A stretch of 64,000 nucleotides of DNA from Angiostrongylus vasorum (Eukaryota; Nematoda; Chromadorea; Rhabditida; Metastrongylidae): assembly GCA_018806985.1 (NCBI GenBank), contig JADANN010000375.1:1-64000 (forward strand). Direction: 5' to 3'. Of the stretch, positions 54,961-64,000 are shown in pieces (position 1 is the stretch's first letter; each line of letters begins with the position of its first letter). The translations under genes were made by a program, and so were the position numbers. The notes under the pieces are model-generated. The model was not told the DNA's origin. It saw only the letters and a program-made list of their open reading frames with translations, and made no database searches.

Positions 54961-55105
54961 AGAAAAAACTGGCTTCCGTTTTTAAACGTTCAAATAAACC
55001 CATCAAGTAACGGTTACATGACAAAGTGGTACCGAAAACCAAATAACAAAAAACATACTGGTTCATTTCCTCTCTTCCCACCCTTCACACAAAAAGAGGG
55101 CGCTT

Positions 55106-55699
55106 GTGAGAAACATGTTTCGAACAGCCACCTCTGTGCGCACAACCAGGGAACTAAAGGAAAAATCGCGCAACTTGGCTCGGGAAATAGCCATCTCCAA
55201 TGGCTACGAAATAATTACCGCACGAGATAAGTTTAGAAAGAGAGCGACTTGCCGAAACGAAACACTTGGCCAAAAGAAAGTCCCGTTTGTGTTGCCCTTT
55301 ATTAGCAATGAAGTAAGCGTAGATATTAAACGATGCTTAAGAAGGGCACCTCTAGAGGAATCGGTAGCGATAGTTGAAATACCACCGGCTACTCTACGTC
55401 GTCAGTTAGTTCGTAACCGCTTATATGACCGCCTATGTGAGACAACAAATTGCGTAATTTGCCCTTACGGCAGGGACGGTGATTGCATGAGTTCAGGTAC
55501 GATATACCTGATCTCTTGTAATAATTGCGGAGATGAATATATTGGCGAAACGGGCAGGCCTTTGTGTATCCGTATAAAGGGACACCTAGATGGCAAGCGA
55601 AAACGAAGACAAAGTGCCCCACTAGACACGCATAGGATACGAAAGCATAGCGGGGACGATTTCGAAGTTAAAGTCAATATCCTCGCACAGGAGACTTAA
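55106..55699 (+). pseudogene. Penelope-like GIY-YIG endonuclease module
   Basis: About 197 codons open. Basic connector (TTRELKEKSRNLAREIAISN), Cys pairs in TTNCVICPYGRDGDC, then GTIYLISCNNCGDEYIGETG and RPLCIRIKGHLDGKRK, ending THRIRKHSGDDFEVK. Catalytic residues expected for GIY-YIG (both Tyr, Arg in LCIRIK, His) are present, so this module alone looks intact. Confidence 0.85.
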
Positions 55700-56014
55700 A
55701 CACCAACGCGCAAACTTCTTGAGGCGTTTTGGATAGATGCCAAAATCCCCACAATGAATAGCAGGGATGAATGCCCAGAGGTCGTACGCGACCTGACCCC
55801 GTATGTTCGCATTAATTTCTGATGTGGGGTGGTGTAGTCATCAACCATATGCGACTACAATCAGTTGTTCTAGTCCTCCTCATTGGAAGCACGAAAAAGC
55901 GGTGAGTTTCTTGAGAAACTGTTGATCATATGATTGCCATGCAGTTTTTCCGTCTTTTGTAAGTGTTATTGAAGCGTTTGCCCTAGTAAATTGTATATCA
56001 TCAGTACACCCTCC

Positions 56015-56050
56015 AAGCTCTGAAGAAGGCGATATTCCCGAAACGTCAGC
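56015..56050 (+). ncRNA. Hammerhead-ribozyme-like core in Penelope terminal repeat
   Basis: GCT, CTGAAGA (C-U-G-A-N-G-A), an extra A, GGC-GATATT-CCC as stem II (one mismatch), GAAACGTC, AGC. Stem I is GCU/AGC; stem III is a minimal ACGU. Hammerhead motifs are known in Penelope-like elements; activity of this copy is not shown, and the extra A next to stem II departs from the consensus. Confidence 0.5.
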
Positions 56051-56139
56051 TACTGTTGTATTGTATTGTTTTTTTTATGGAAACAAATGTAAGCTGTATA
56101 ACAACCTCGCGATTGCTGAACAAGAAAACGAGGCATCTC

Positions 56140-57330
56140 GACATTAAGTAGAGAAAAAATCTCTTCTAGAAGCCCATTACGTTTTGAACCCCTTAAACGT
56201 TCTAGTTGTTAAAAAATTATCAGCAGTTTGCGAAAAGCCGACTTCAGGACGTGAGAGTTAAGACGACATAATATCAGTTCATCGTGAACTTTATCAAATA
56301 GGAACTATTAAGGTCTACAGATGTTTTCCAATAAGATACAAGTCTTCTTATTCAAGTTCTCTAGAATTCCGATTTTAAAGCTCAGAATTTGTAAGCTTAA
56401 AGCTTTTTTCTCAGTCAACACCCCCTTTTTTCGGAAGGCGATGCGTTGGAACTAGCAGGATTTCTTCCAGAAGAGAACGATGACCTTCTCGAATGCATCT
56501 TTGATATTTACAGAGGCTGGGCTTGCGTTATGAACTTTAAAAATTCAAATAATGTAACGAGTTTTAAAAATGAAGTATCAATTTAGGTGAAAACATATAT
56601 CAATTTAGGTGGAAACATATTGATCATTAACTTTATGGAGCAAGATATTTTCAACAACGCAGTAAAGTTCTCTAATTGTCGGAAAACCAACCATCAGCGG
56701 ACCCCCAATATTAAGGAACCGGAGCAACTGCAGTGCTAGGATGTTGCCATTCGTACTAGACACTCATCAGAACTATTCAACGAGCTGTACTCTCGCAAAA
56801 CACCAAAAAAGCATTGCACTTTTTGATAGAAAGCCGTTCGTTTTATTATTCTCATGAAGAATGCAATTACGAGTAACTTCCCGTATTTTTACCTTCACTC
56901 TTTGCTAGACCTCTGTGTGAAAAGTGAAGTGCTCTTTGATGCTTCTCGAGAGAGCCGTAAATATCAAAATCCTGAGTAGCGCTGCTGAGTGGATAAACAC
57001 TATTTGGTCTTGGCTGGACATCGAACTTTAGTGAATGAATCATCCCAGAGAATTAAGTGAAATTAATGTTATAGTGAAAAATTTGAAAACTGTTCAGGAT
57101 TGTCAGGATTGTTATGCAGGTGATGCTGTATTTTAGTCCTTCTCAAAAACCCTCTTATGTTGCTCACGGACGAGCAGATATTTACAATAGTCTTTGGTAT
57201 ATGTTAGTTGAAAAAATGTGAGATAGGTACTCTATGATAGCGGCACAATAACTCTCCAAATGGGACGAAATCATTGCGTTAATTTCAGGTAACAGTTCGC
57301 AACCTTACAAATCACCGGCGATTGTTGGTT
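56140..57330. other. No gene recognised
   Basis: AT-rich spacer to the right of the Penelope-like element. A short direct duplication, 'caatttaggtgaaaacatat' / 'caatttaggtggaaacatat', lies near 56580-56620. Nothing else supported. Confidence 0.4.
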
Positions 57331-57379
57331 GAAGTGAAGAAAAGTGCTGAAAAGTACCACATCGGAAAAAACACTAGAA

Positions 57380-57565
57380 ATCGAGAATCGCTACATCGAG
57401 AAGACGAACAACTGTGAACCATCGACTCGGATCATCGGCTCCGATGAAGACGAAGACGTCGAGACGTTAGCCGAATAAAACTCTTTGTCAACCTTGTGTA
57501 AACTCAACAATTTAAATACACGTTGACTAATTTGCTACCGAAGTTAAATGACGGTCGGCTTGAAA
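57380..57565 (+). repeat. Fold-back family D, right arm only
   Basis: 'ccatcgactcggatcatcgg' then CTCCGATGA-A-GACG-AAGA-CGTC-GAGACGTT-AGCCG (57428-57467; perfect stem I and II, two core substitutions), then 'aactctttgtcaaccttgtgtaaactcaacaattt' and outer end 'taaatgacggtcggcttgaaaa'. Confidence 0.7.
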
Positions 57566-57599
57566 ATTGTTTCACTGCAAATAGACGTATTATATATTA

Positions 57600-57815
57600 C
57601 CATAGGAGTGCTGCAGTACAGGGGTTAGAAGTGCTGTGCAGTATACATGTGATCAGTCTTTAGTTCGACCCCACGTCCCAGGTTCACCAGGTCTTCAATT
57701 CATCAATGGCTCGCAACTTAGTAAAACACAATGCTAGCAGCAGACGAACACGGAATCAATTCATCCAATCACTTCTCATGCCGCGTCCTTCGGAAATTGA
57801 TCAACGTCGGGGAGC
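57600..57815 (+). repeat. SINE family A, diverged copy
   Basis: TGCTGCAGTACAGGGGTTAGAAGTGCTGTGCAGTATACATGTGATC head, 'tcccaggttcaccaggtcttcaattcatc', end 'aaattgatcaacgtcggggagcac'. Middle section shortened. Confidence 0.55.
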
Positions 57816-57819
57816 ACAA

Positions 57820-58275
57820 TACTAACTTTTTTATTTGCTGCTTGTTACAGTTTTTATGGCAAGCTATTATGCGAAATACAAGCACAACTGCGCTGAGAGA
57901 TCTGCAAAACTCCGGACCGCAGGTGTCTGCGGTGGTGAACGAACACGCTATTACCCGTTCCGGGAGCTAACGCGTTCACCACCACACCATGCGAGTCCTT
58001 CGTTTCACCAGTCTCTCAGCTACTTCTATCGATCACTGCCATTAGCAATCACCCGTCAAGGGGATTGATCTGGGCAGCCCAAATCGGCATTGAACCCAGT
58101 TAAGCTGAGGTTGAAGCTGAAATCACAATATTAACTTTTTATTTACTGCCTACTACAACTTTTATGGCAAGGTATTATGCGAAATACAACTGATCGTTCC
58201 CCATTGCAGACACCTGCGGTCCGGAGTTTTGCAAATATCTCAGCGCCATTGTTGTTGCATTTCGCATAATAACGT
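57820..58275. repeat. SINE-like family C, inverted pair
   Basis: 57820-58110 is a C copy (plus, 'ctccggaccgcaggtgtctgcggtgg' at 57913) and 58115-58275 carries the inverted counterpart ('cattgcagacacctgcggtccggagttttgcaaatatctcagcg'). 'attatgcgaaatacaa' recurs in both halves with 'ttttatggcaaggtattatgcg', so the unit is a fold-back of about 450 bp. Confidence 0.7.
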
Positions 58276-58365
58276 CAGAAGCCTCATCGTTTTTTTGTTT
58301 ATATTCTTCTTTCTTCGACTCCATTCGTATCATCACAGAAAGCATTAACGGATATTTCGCCAATA

Positions 58366-58480
58366 CTTTGACTTGCCGAGGCCTGCCAATGTATCAGGCC
58401 AGTGTTTTTATTCTCAAACAAGTCTGGCACCAATTTGCCGACCTCGGAAGAATGGAGAGGTTTGGTTAGCATAGGCCTTA
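58366..58480 (-). repeat. SINE family A, internal fragment
   Basis: 'gccgaggcctgccaatgtatc'..'aacaagtctggcaccaatttgccgacctcggaagaatggag': the middle third of the family, lacking the tRNA-like head. Confidence 0.7.
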
Positions 58481-59630
58481 TTATCTAAGGATTTCATAGA
58501 AAAAAATCTTCCCTATTCCCCATCCCCAATCAACAAAATAGCAGAATCCGCATCCGCATCACTATTCATGAAGGATGAGTAATTGATGTAGGTTGGTCTC
58601 GTACGTATTTTTTATTTAATAGAGAAGGTGGTGACTACAAAGAGAATACTGCTGAAGAACAAATAAATCACTGATTGCTTCTTTGGCAACAAATCCGCTG
58701 GAAGTTCATCAACATTAAGATGGAGCATGTCCTCTCCGACTGGAGGTTGTTGAGCAAACGATTTTTTTCGGAGACGACATAATAATGACAAATCATTACA
58801 ATGCAATAGATGAAGCTAATCAAATGAAAATCTTAATTTTATGTGTATGAAATTTCATTGAACGATGTGAGAATATGTACAGCACTTGAGCAATGTTTCC
58901 TGAAGGAGGACCGATGCCCGTTTTAGTAGTTTAAATCTTTTCGATGAGCATCCCGCTTGGCAATCGGGCGGCACACATGTCAGAAGATAAACATCGATGG
59001 CACGGCCAGTTATATAATGGGAGAAAGAAGCGAGAAGTCGGCGAGAAGAACATTAAAGTGGATCCCCAGAGAATCAAAAATGGCCTCCAGGGAGTACATC
59101 AGGAAAGATTAGTCGACGTATTAGTTGCATTCACAGGCTAGCAGTATTAGCAAATGGGATCATCCTCCAGGTCTTCAACTCTAAATTGAAGCCACGCGCG
59201 TTAACACCACCTTCATGGATGGTGGTTATAAGAGAAAGAAATGAATGCAAGAAGTGCTAGCATCCGCACTATATGCGAAGATTGGTCCCTATACAATAGA
59301 AAAGGCAGAACTTCAGCTTAAATCTAGAGAAAAAACTACGAACTCAAATGCCAGTAGTCATCAATCATCGATCCTTCTGATGTTCATCATAGCACTGAAT
59401 CAGTCGTTCATCACAAAATTTTACAGAGTTCGTATATAAAAAAATGTCCATTCGTTTAAAAAAAATCGGCAATGAAGATGACTTGGCGAAAAAATTGAAC
59501 GAACAGAGAAGTAGATGGAATCAAAAATGCACTCGTCCATCGTAAAAGGATGTGACGCTTAAAGGGGGGAAGAAAAATCTGAGGACAGAATATTCATAGC
59601 ACTATAGTGATTCTGAAAAACATAACCATT
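58480..59630. other. No confirmed gene
   Basis: Contains plus frames at 58944-59141 (MSIPLGNRAAHMSEDKHRWH, then a basic stretch, ending AFTG) and 59245-59439, both of coding-like composition but without splice-consistent neighbours or a recognised family. I leave them as possible exons only. Confidence 0.35.
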
Positions 59631-59634
59631 TTAG

Positions 59635-60040
59635 GGGGCTCACCTGCTATCCACCATACCATCCCAGACCCTTGTTTTGCCTTTCTCTCAGCCATTTTTT
59701 TACCCTCGCGGTGCTATCAGCTATCACCCGTCAACAAGAATGATCTGGCGACCATAAGTCGGCCTTCAATTCAGTTGAGCTAAAGATGTTTTCGAAATCA
59801 CAATCCTCAACATTTATTTGCTGCCTCAATGTAGATGCATAGTGAACAAGTGAACTTAGAATTTGTCCGCAAATGAAAAGCACACGTTTCGCATTGTGGT
59901 AGCTGATAGCATCACTAGAGCAAAAAACTGGCCGACGGAAAGGCAAAGCAAGGGCCTCTTGTTGGTGTGGTGGATAGCACGTGAGCCCTCGGAAATGGCA
60001 ATCGCAGGTTCGAAGTTGTTGTTCAGCAATGCACACGTAC
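59635..60040. repeat. SINE-like family C, inverted pair with best-preserved tRNA-like head
   Basis: 59640-59790 is a C body in one orientation; 59935-60030 is the other, reading GGTGTGGTGGATAGCACGTGAG (A box about 59964-59980) and ATCGCAGGTTCGAAGTTG (B box 60007-60017), the canonical GGTTCGA. Here the internal Pol III promoter looks intact. Confidence 0.7.
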
Positions 60041-60482
60041 TCCATGGTTCAATCACGCACTCAGATCTAATTGATCTAACTTTGAATTGAAAAAAAATGG
60101 ATCCTTTTTCTTGAAATTTTTAGTGACAGAATAAATTTTGGTTATAAATTTCACTGACCGTGTTTCTCTGGTAATGAAAGGTCTTTCTTTCAATTTCATA
60201 AGATTAGTTCACAAATTTGCTAGCTACCAGTTAATAGCCTTCTTTTAATTTGCCTGTATTCCTGGTGTGGCTAACGGTAATTCTACCCCACTTTGGTAGG
60301 CATTTAGTCATTGAATAAAAGCTTTCATGTCCTCGAAATGGCTCCTAAACTAAAACCGCTTTAAAGAAGCAACCACTAGTCATTTAAAAGATAAACGATT
60401 AACAAAAGAAGAATTAGAATACACTTCGAATTTCTTCAATATACAACTTTCATTCCAATAGAACCAACTCTCTCTTCTCTTC

Positions 60483-60614
60483 TCTTCTCTTCAGGCCAAT
60501 GATTTGACGTCCACTCCAGCAACGAACGGACAAGCGACGGAATTGCGTGTTGATCAGTGATTCAACACAGTGGTATCCATCAAATTGACATCTGATATGC
60601 TGCCCTTCATCTAA
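60483..60614 (-). CDS. Candidate Cys-containing exon, unidentified
   Basis: On minus, after TTTGTTTTAG: EGQHIRCQFDGYHCVESL then RRLSVRCWSGRQIIGL, running into a purine-rich (GAAGA)n tract at the donor side. An upstream open stretch has ERECCTSRMYCLYQ before a CAG|A. Secreted-protein-like Cys spacing, but no family recognised. Confidence 0.3.
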
Positions 60615-60714
60615 AACAAAAAAAGACGACTTAATCGTCTCAATCTGATATAGGCAGTACATCCGGGACGTACAGCATTCCCTTTCTTGAGTAGAAGTTT
60701 TATTGTTTACAGCT

Positions 60715-60995
60715 GAAGTCACGTGAAGCGCCGTGGCTAGAATTCTCTTGCAACGTACGCCTGGTCGTTGGTTTCAGTTGTAGGTCCATGGCTAGCCAAG
60801 CTCTCCACCACTTCTTGGCCGGAAAACAGCAATTAGAATTGTGACAGAGGATAAGAACGTTGACTTAATAAATCGGTACGCTCTTGCATGTCACTTTTTT
60901 TTGGGCAAATATGCATTCAATTACCTCTGTGATGACTAATAGAATCGAATCCATGGTGCATCGCTAAAGGATTCATCAGCGCTGAACGTTTTATA
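60715..60995 (+). repeat. SINE family A, strongly diverged copy
   Basis: GTCACGTGAAGCGCCGTGGCTAGAA head, GGTCGTTGGTTTCAGTTG, 'ccaagctctccaccacttcttgg', and the better-preserved end 'aatatgcattcaattacctctg'..'gaatccatggtgcatcgctaaaggattcatcagcgctgaacg'. Confidence 0.6.
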
Positions 60996-61049
60996 ACTGA
61001 AGTTCTATATTGCTGGATAGTGAATAAAACGAATAATTTTCGCACACAA

Positions 61050-61345
61050 TTTAGCCTCGGTAGCAAAATAGTCAACACGTGCTTAAATTGTTGAGCTTAC
61101 ACGACGTTGATAACGAAATTTATTTCGGCTAACTCATCGAACTCTTCGTCGGTATCGTCGTGCGGTATTCCACCGAAGGAGATCCGTCTCGGTACAACAA
61201 CGAAGACGCCATATCAAGAAGACGAACAAAGGTAGACCATCGACTCGCATCATCGGCTTTGATGAAGACGAAGACGTCGAAACGTTAACCGAAGAAAAAC
61301 TTGTCATCAATCTCATGTAAGCACGGCAGTTTAAACACGTATTGA
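61050..61345. repeat. Fold-back family D, complete copy
   Basis: Left arm 61051-61165 ('cctcggtagcaaaatagtcaacacgtgcttaaattgttgagc'..'ttatttcggctaact') is the inverse of right arm 61255-61345. Right-arm core at 61253-61292: CGGCT, TTGATGA (first core base changed), A, GACG-AAGA-CGTC, GAAACGTT, AACCG. Confidence 0.75.
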
Positions 61346-61352
61346 ATTGAAT

Positions 61353-61625
61353 AAAAAGGATAAAGTCCTCGCCGTTGATCAACCCCCGAGGGATGCGCCA
61401 TGCATTCAACTTCATTAAGCATCGGTGGAGATGATTTAATGCATATCTGGCCTTTACAATGACTCGCGGTAGACTACCGATGTATCGAGTCAGTGCTGCT
61501 ATCCTCCCAGACAAGCCTGGTAGCAATTTGCCGACCCAAGAGGGATGGAAGGCTTGGTGAACCATGGGTGTGGGGATCGATTCCACGTATGTGTTTCAGG
61601 GCGCCTCCAACCACTGCGCCACACG
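61353..61625 (-). repeat. SINE family A, complete copy
   Basis: On minus: CGAGCGCGTGTGGCGCAGTGGTTGGAGGCGCCCTG head, GGAATCGATCCCCACACCC, body, and the tail complement 'aaaaaggataaagtcct' at the left. Adjacent to the fold-back D element. Confidence 0.88.
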
Positions 61626-61629
61626 CGCT

Positions 61630-62440
61630 CGTTGAAATGAATGATGCTTGAATATTGCAGTTGTATTATTCAAATGATACTTCGTAGTATGAAATACCGT
61701 TTTATCTCTAGTGAAGCACTTGTCTACTATGAAAACAAGAAAAAAAACGTTCAGTAGCGTTGAAATTATCTCTGTTCCATCAGCCCTTGTTCACTAAGGA
61801 GTGGACCCCTCGGATGGAGGAATTCAACCAGACTGCTACTGCAACTGCATCACGAAAATAAAGTTATTTTGTAAACCCTTTAGCTTCCCCATAAGAAAAA
61901 AATTCCATCACGCTGGTGCTGTCTTGACCATATTGTTGGCTTCCGTGTTTTAGTGGGTAATGAAGTCATTCGACAAACGAAAATGGCACATGAATTGTGG
62001 GAAAGTACCAACAAAACCATGTTTTGCCTGCTATAACATCGTCTACGACATCAGAAGTGAAGCACGATGCTCAAATTGTTCAGTGAAACGGCGGACTAGA
62101 CGAATTTTTGGATAAATTGGAAGGGAAGCCAGTCGAGAGAAAACAATTCTTGGAACAATGGCTGCATCCTAAATGTGTTAATCTTTTCTATAGACATGGG
62201 CATGGAAAGCAAAATTTAAGACAAAAAAATAAGGGGAAAGTGTTGATTCCGTTTACTCCATGCAAAAACATCGTATCAGCAGAAGGACGTAAACGCACAC
62301 ATAAGTCCTTTGACTCATCAGTTCCTCATTGCTAAAGCACCTATTCACGGTGTCGTACACGAAACATTCCAACACCATGGGTAGCGATGACCGAACGATG
62401 AAGCGAAACAAATACAAAGTGGCTTGAGACCAACACGACT
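61630..62440. other. No confirmed gene
   Basis: Plus frame 62108-62335 (GKPVERKQFLEQWLHPKCVN, then FYRHGHGKQNLRQKNKGK) is basic and coding-like but has no splice context or family match. Confidence 0.35.
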
Positions 62441-63140
62441 CGTGAAGCTAAGTCTCCAAAGCATTCTCACCTGTCGTCCGGTTGATCGTCGAGTGACTTG
62501 AGCGGGCGGTGATTAATCTTCCACTTTTCCCTGTGGCGTGCAAGAGTAGCCCAATGGGTTCTGCTCGCTCAAGGGAGTCGTTGAGCATCACGTCTTTTTT
62601 CTTGGTTCTTCGTGAAGAACTCTGACCTTCAGGTCGGTAGTATTCCTGCAGTGGGTTTGATATCCCGACGAATCCAGTCACTAATGGTTCTTGTCCTTCG
62701 GTTGTCGTTCATACGCATTACATTTCCGACCCTCTTTATCTCCGACTGTTTGACGTACAGAACGACATCTTTGATTTCCGATCGTTGAAGCGGATCGGAG
62801 GTTCGGATGCTCTCTCACTTTCGTGACCTTGCTTGTATAGGTTTCTGACGCTGACGTTAATGCCGGAAGTATCGTTGAGTTAAAAAAGGAGGATGCGTAG
62901 ACGTGTGCTGTTTCTTCTCCTCACTCTTCCTCTATGCTCATAACGGCTCCCCTAGAACTCGCCTCCTGCTGAACTCTGGAGCTAATTCGTACATCATCGT
63001 GATTCTCCGACCTGGATAACTGGACCATTCGTAGATGTTCATTCCATCCAGTGTGAATTAAGCATACGAAATCGACTACCTATTATTCATGAATATCGTT
63101 TTTGTGAGATTTAGTCGAAAACCAATCTTTCTACAAGGGT
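62440..63140 (-). mobile_element. RTE lineage 1, 3' end
   Basis: Matches 7440-8165 on minus, including the 3' untranslated segment ('gcgtgcaagagtagcccaatgggttctgctcgctcaagggagtcg') and the region 'gatttagtcgaaaaccaatctttc' that encodes KIGFRLNLTK. Several stops. Confidence 0.85.
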
Positions 63141-63144
63141 TATA

Positions 63145-64000
63145 AGTGTATGACGCAAAATACATCATACTGATAAACTTGACGAGATTGACGAGATATT
63201 TAAGCACTCCATGAAACAAACAGACCACTTTCAAACTGTTTCCAACTGAATTCTTTTGTATTGTATTAGACTGAAGTTTTTTAAAAGTTAGTGACATCTT
63301 GTGATTTATCTGAGCTCTAAAATAACATGTTCGAGGTAGAGAAGCACTTTTTCAGGCTTCCCAACACTTTGCAAGGACATCGTATTTCATTTTGTGACTT
63401 CATCCAGACTAAAATACCAGTATGCAAATATATTCATCCCGACTACATTTCTAATAATCTTTCAACTGGGTAATTTGATGGGTGCTATTTTCGCGGTTTC
63501 TTTTGCTTGGCAGGGAAAAAAAAACCACTGAGATAACGCAGGAATTGAGCTTGATTGTCGAAAGTTTTTCTTTCAAGGATGTCTCAAGTTGAAAATAAGT
63601 CATGATTGGAACAACAGAAGTTCAAGGCCGGGAAGTATGTCGGACGGGCAGAACTTCTCAGAGCTCGGAATAAATGATGATCGAAGCAATCCAAGTCCTG
63701 AGAGTAGTACGGATGGAGTAGAATATCTTAGCCAAGCTCTGAGTTGAGATGTCCTCATAACGTGTGAACGAATGCAATGGACAATGTGAACTTCGTTTTG
63801 TTTACAATAATGATTCTGAGTACCCATATCCAAGCTTCGAAGCTGAGGAAGGTATACGATGGCCATAAACGCGATATTTTTTACCTCATAGTACTTACGA
63901 CATTTATTATAAATCTCACCAACGAAACAGGACATTTCCTCCATCAACGTTTCGAACTCCATTTTCCACTTCACATCGAGTCGATTTCTTCCGTGGAATC
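63145..64000. other. No gene recognised
   Basis: AT-rich end of the window. On minus, an open stretch 64000-63932 (RCEVENGVRNVDGGNVLFR before GTGAGA) could be part of an exon that continues outside the window; too little is visible to call. Confidence 0.35.

Larger units (their letters stand above)
53215..56135 (+). mobile_element. Penelope-like element flanked by inverted terminal repeats
   Basis: Terminal segments 53215-53600 and 55815-56135 are inverse complements (for example 'caaccatatgcgactacaatc' near 55850 against 'gattagaagtcgcatatggttg' near 53500). Between them the coding region, in several frames, gives an N-terminal domain (53690-54118; SARSLLEMGPSFAP, NLYELQDRLR, LREIRDLINSRTIKLSVSDKG), RT (KTYKLVSPDD..KVRPIISCVDGPTDRITWFL, FNVTALYTNVS, then YIDDCFV near 54858), connector MTKWYRKPNN, a Cys motif (CETTNCVICPYGRDGDC) and a GIY-YIG nuclease (IYLISCNNCGDEYIGETGRP, 55502-55562; ends 55699). 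At least four frameshifts or stops; no single long ORF, so inactive, but every domain is legible. Confidence 0.92.

Overview
The window reads as a strongylid (probably hookworm) nematode genome. It has short, phase-consistent exons with GT..AG introns, a trans-splice-like acceptor (TTTTCAG) just upstream of a start codon, a two-domain CAP/ASP (venom-allergen-like) secreted protein of the hookworm type, RTE and Penelope-like retroelements, and a dense population of short repeats with tRNA-like promoters. No prokaryotic or viral features were seen.

Recognisable host genes, left to right: (1) a 13-exon double-CAP secreted protein on the minus strand (5337 down to 431); (2) a decayed TMEM144-like transporter gene on the minus strand, with pieces at 11.6-12.5 kb and one exon at 22.9-23.0 kb; (3) a phase-consistent but unidentified plus-strand gene end at 24.49-25.15 kb containing a 25-nt microexon; (4) a small predicted secreted protein on plus (26.19-26.93 kb); (5) two unidentified minus-strand 3' exons at 27.5-27.9 kb; (6) a coiled-coil-like plus exon at 32.7 kb; (7) TMED10/p24-delta on minus (37.9 to 33.7 kb); (8) YIPF4 on plus (40.57 to 47.24 kb), head to head with TMED10, with an unexplained open exon on the opposite strand of its first intron. 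TMED10 and YIPF4 both encode membrane proteins of the early secretory pathway.

The rest is largely mobile DNA. There are two RTE lineages: lineage 1 at 7.3-9.2, 15.6-17.0, 29.2-31.9, 50.9-51.5 and 62.4-63.1 kb; lineage 2 at 17.5-20.8 and 48.7-49.1 kb. There are two Penelope-like elements (9.4-10.6 kb, truncated; 53.2-56.1 kb, with both terminal repeats, in inverted orientation) plus solo termini. Five short repeat families, called A to E here, recur: A, C and E have tRNA-like heads (SINE-like); B is about 380 bp and is found nested in an RTE and as an inverted pair in a TMED10 intron; D is a fold-back element whose arms carry a hammerhead-ribozyme-like core. The Penelope terminal repeats carry a related core, which makes D the most interesting unexplained signal here.

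Exon coordinates were derived by hand from splice consensus and reading-frame continuity plus recalled family sequences. Nothing was aligned or searched. Two otherwise clean genes (CAP, TMED10) each need one base removed from a G run to stay in frame, which suggests homopolymer errors in the assembly.
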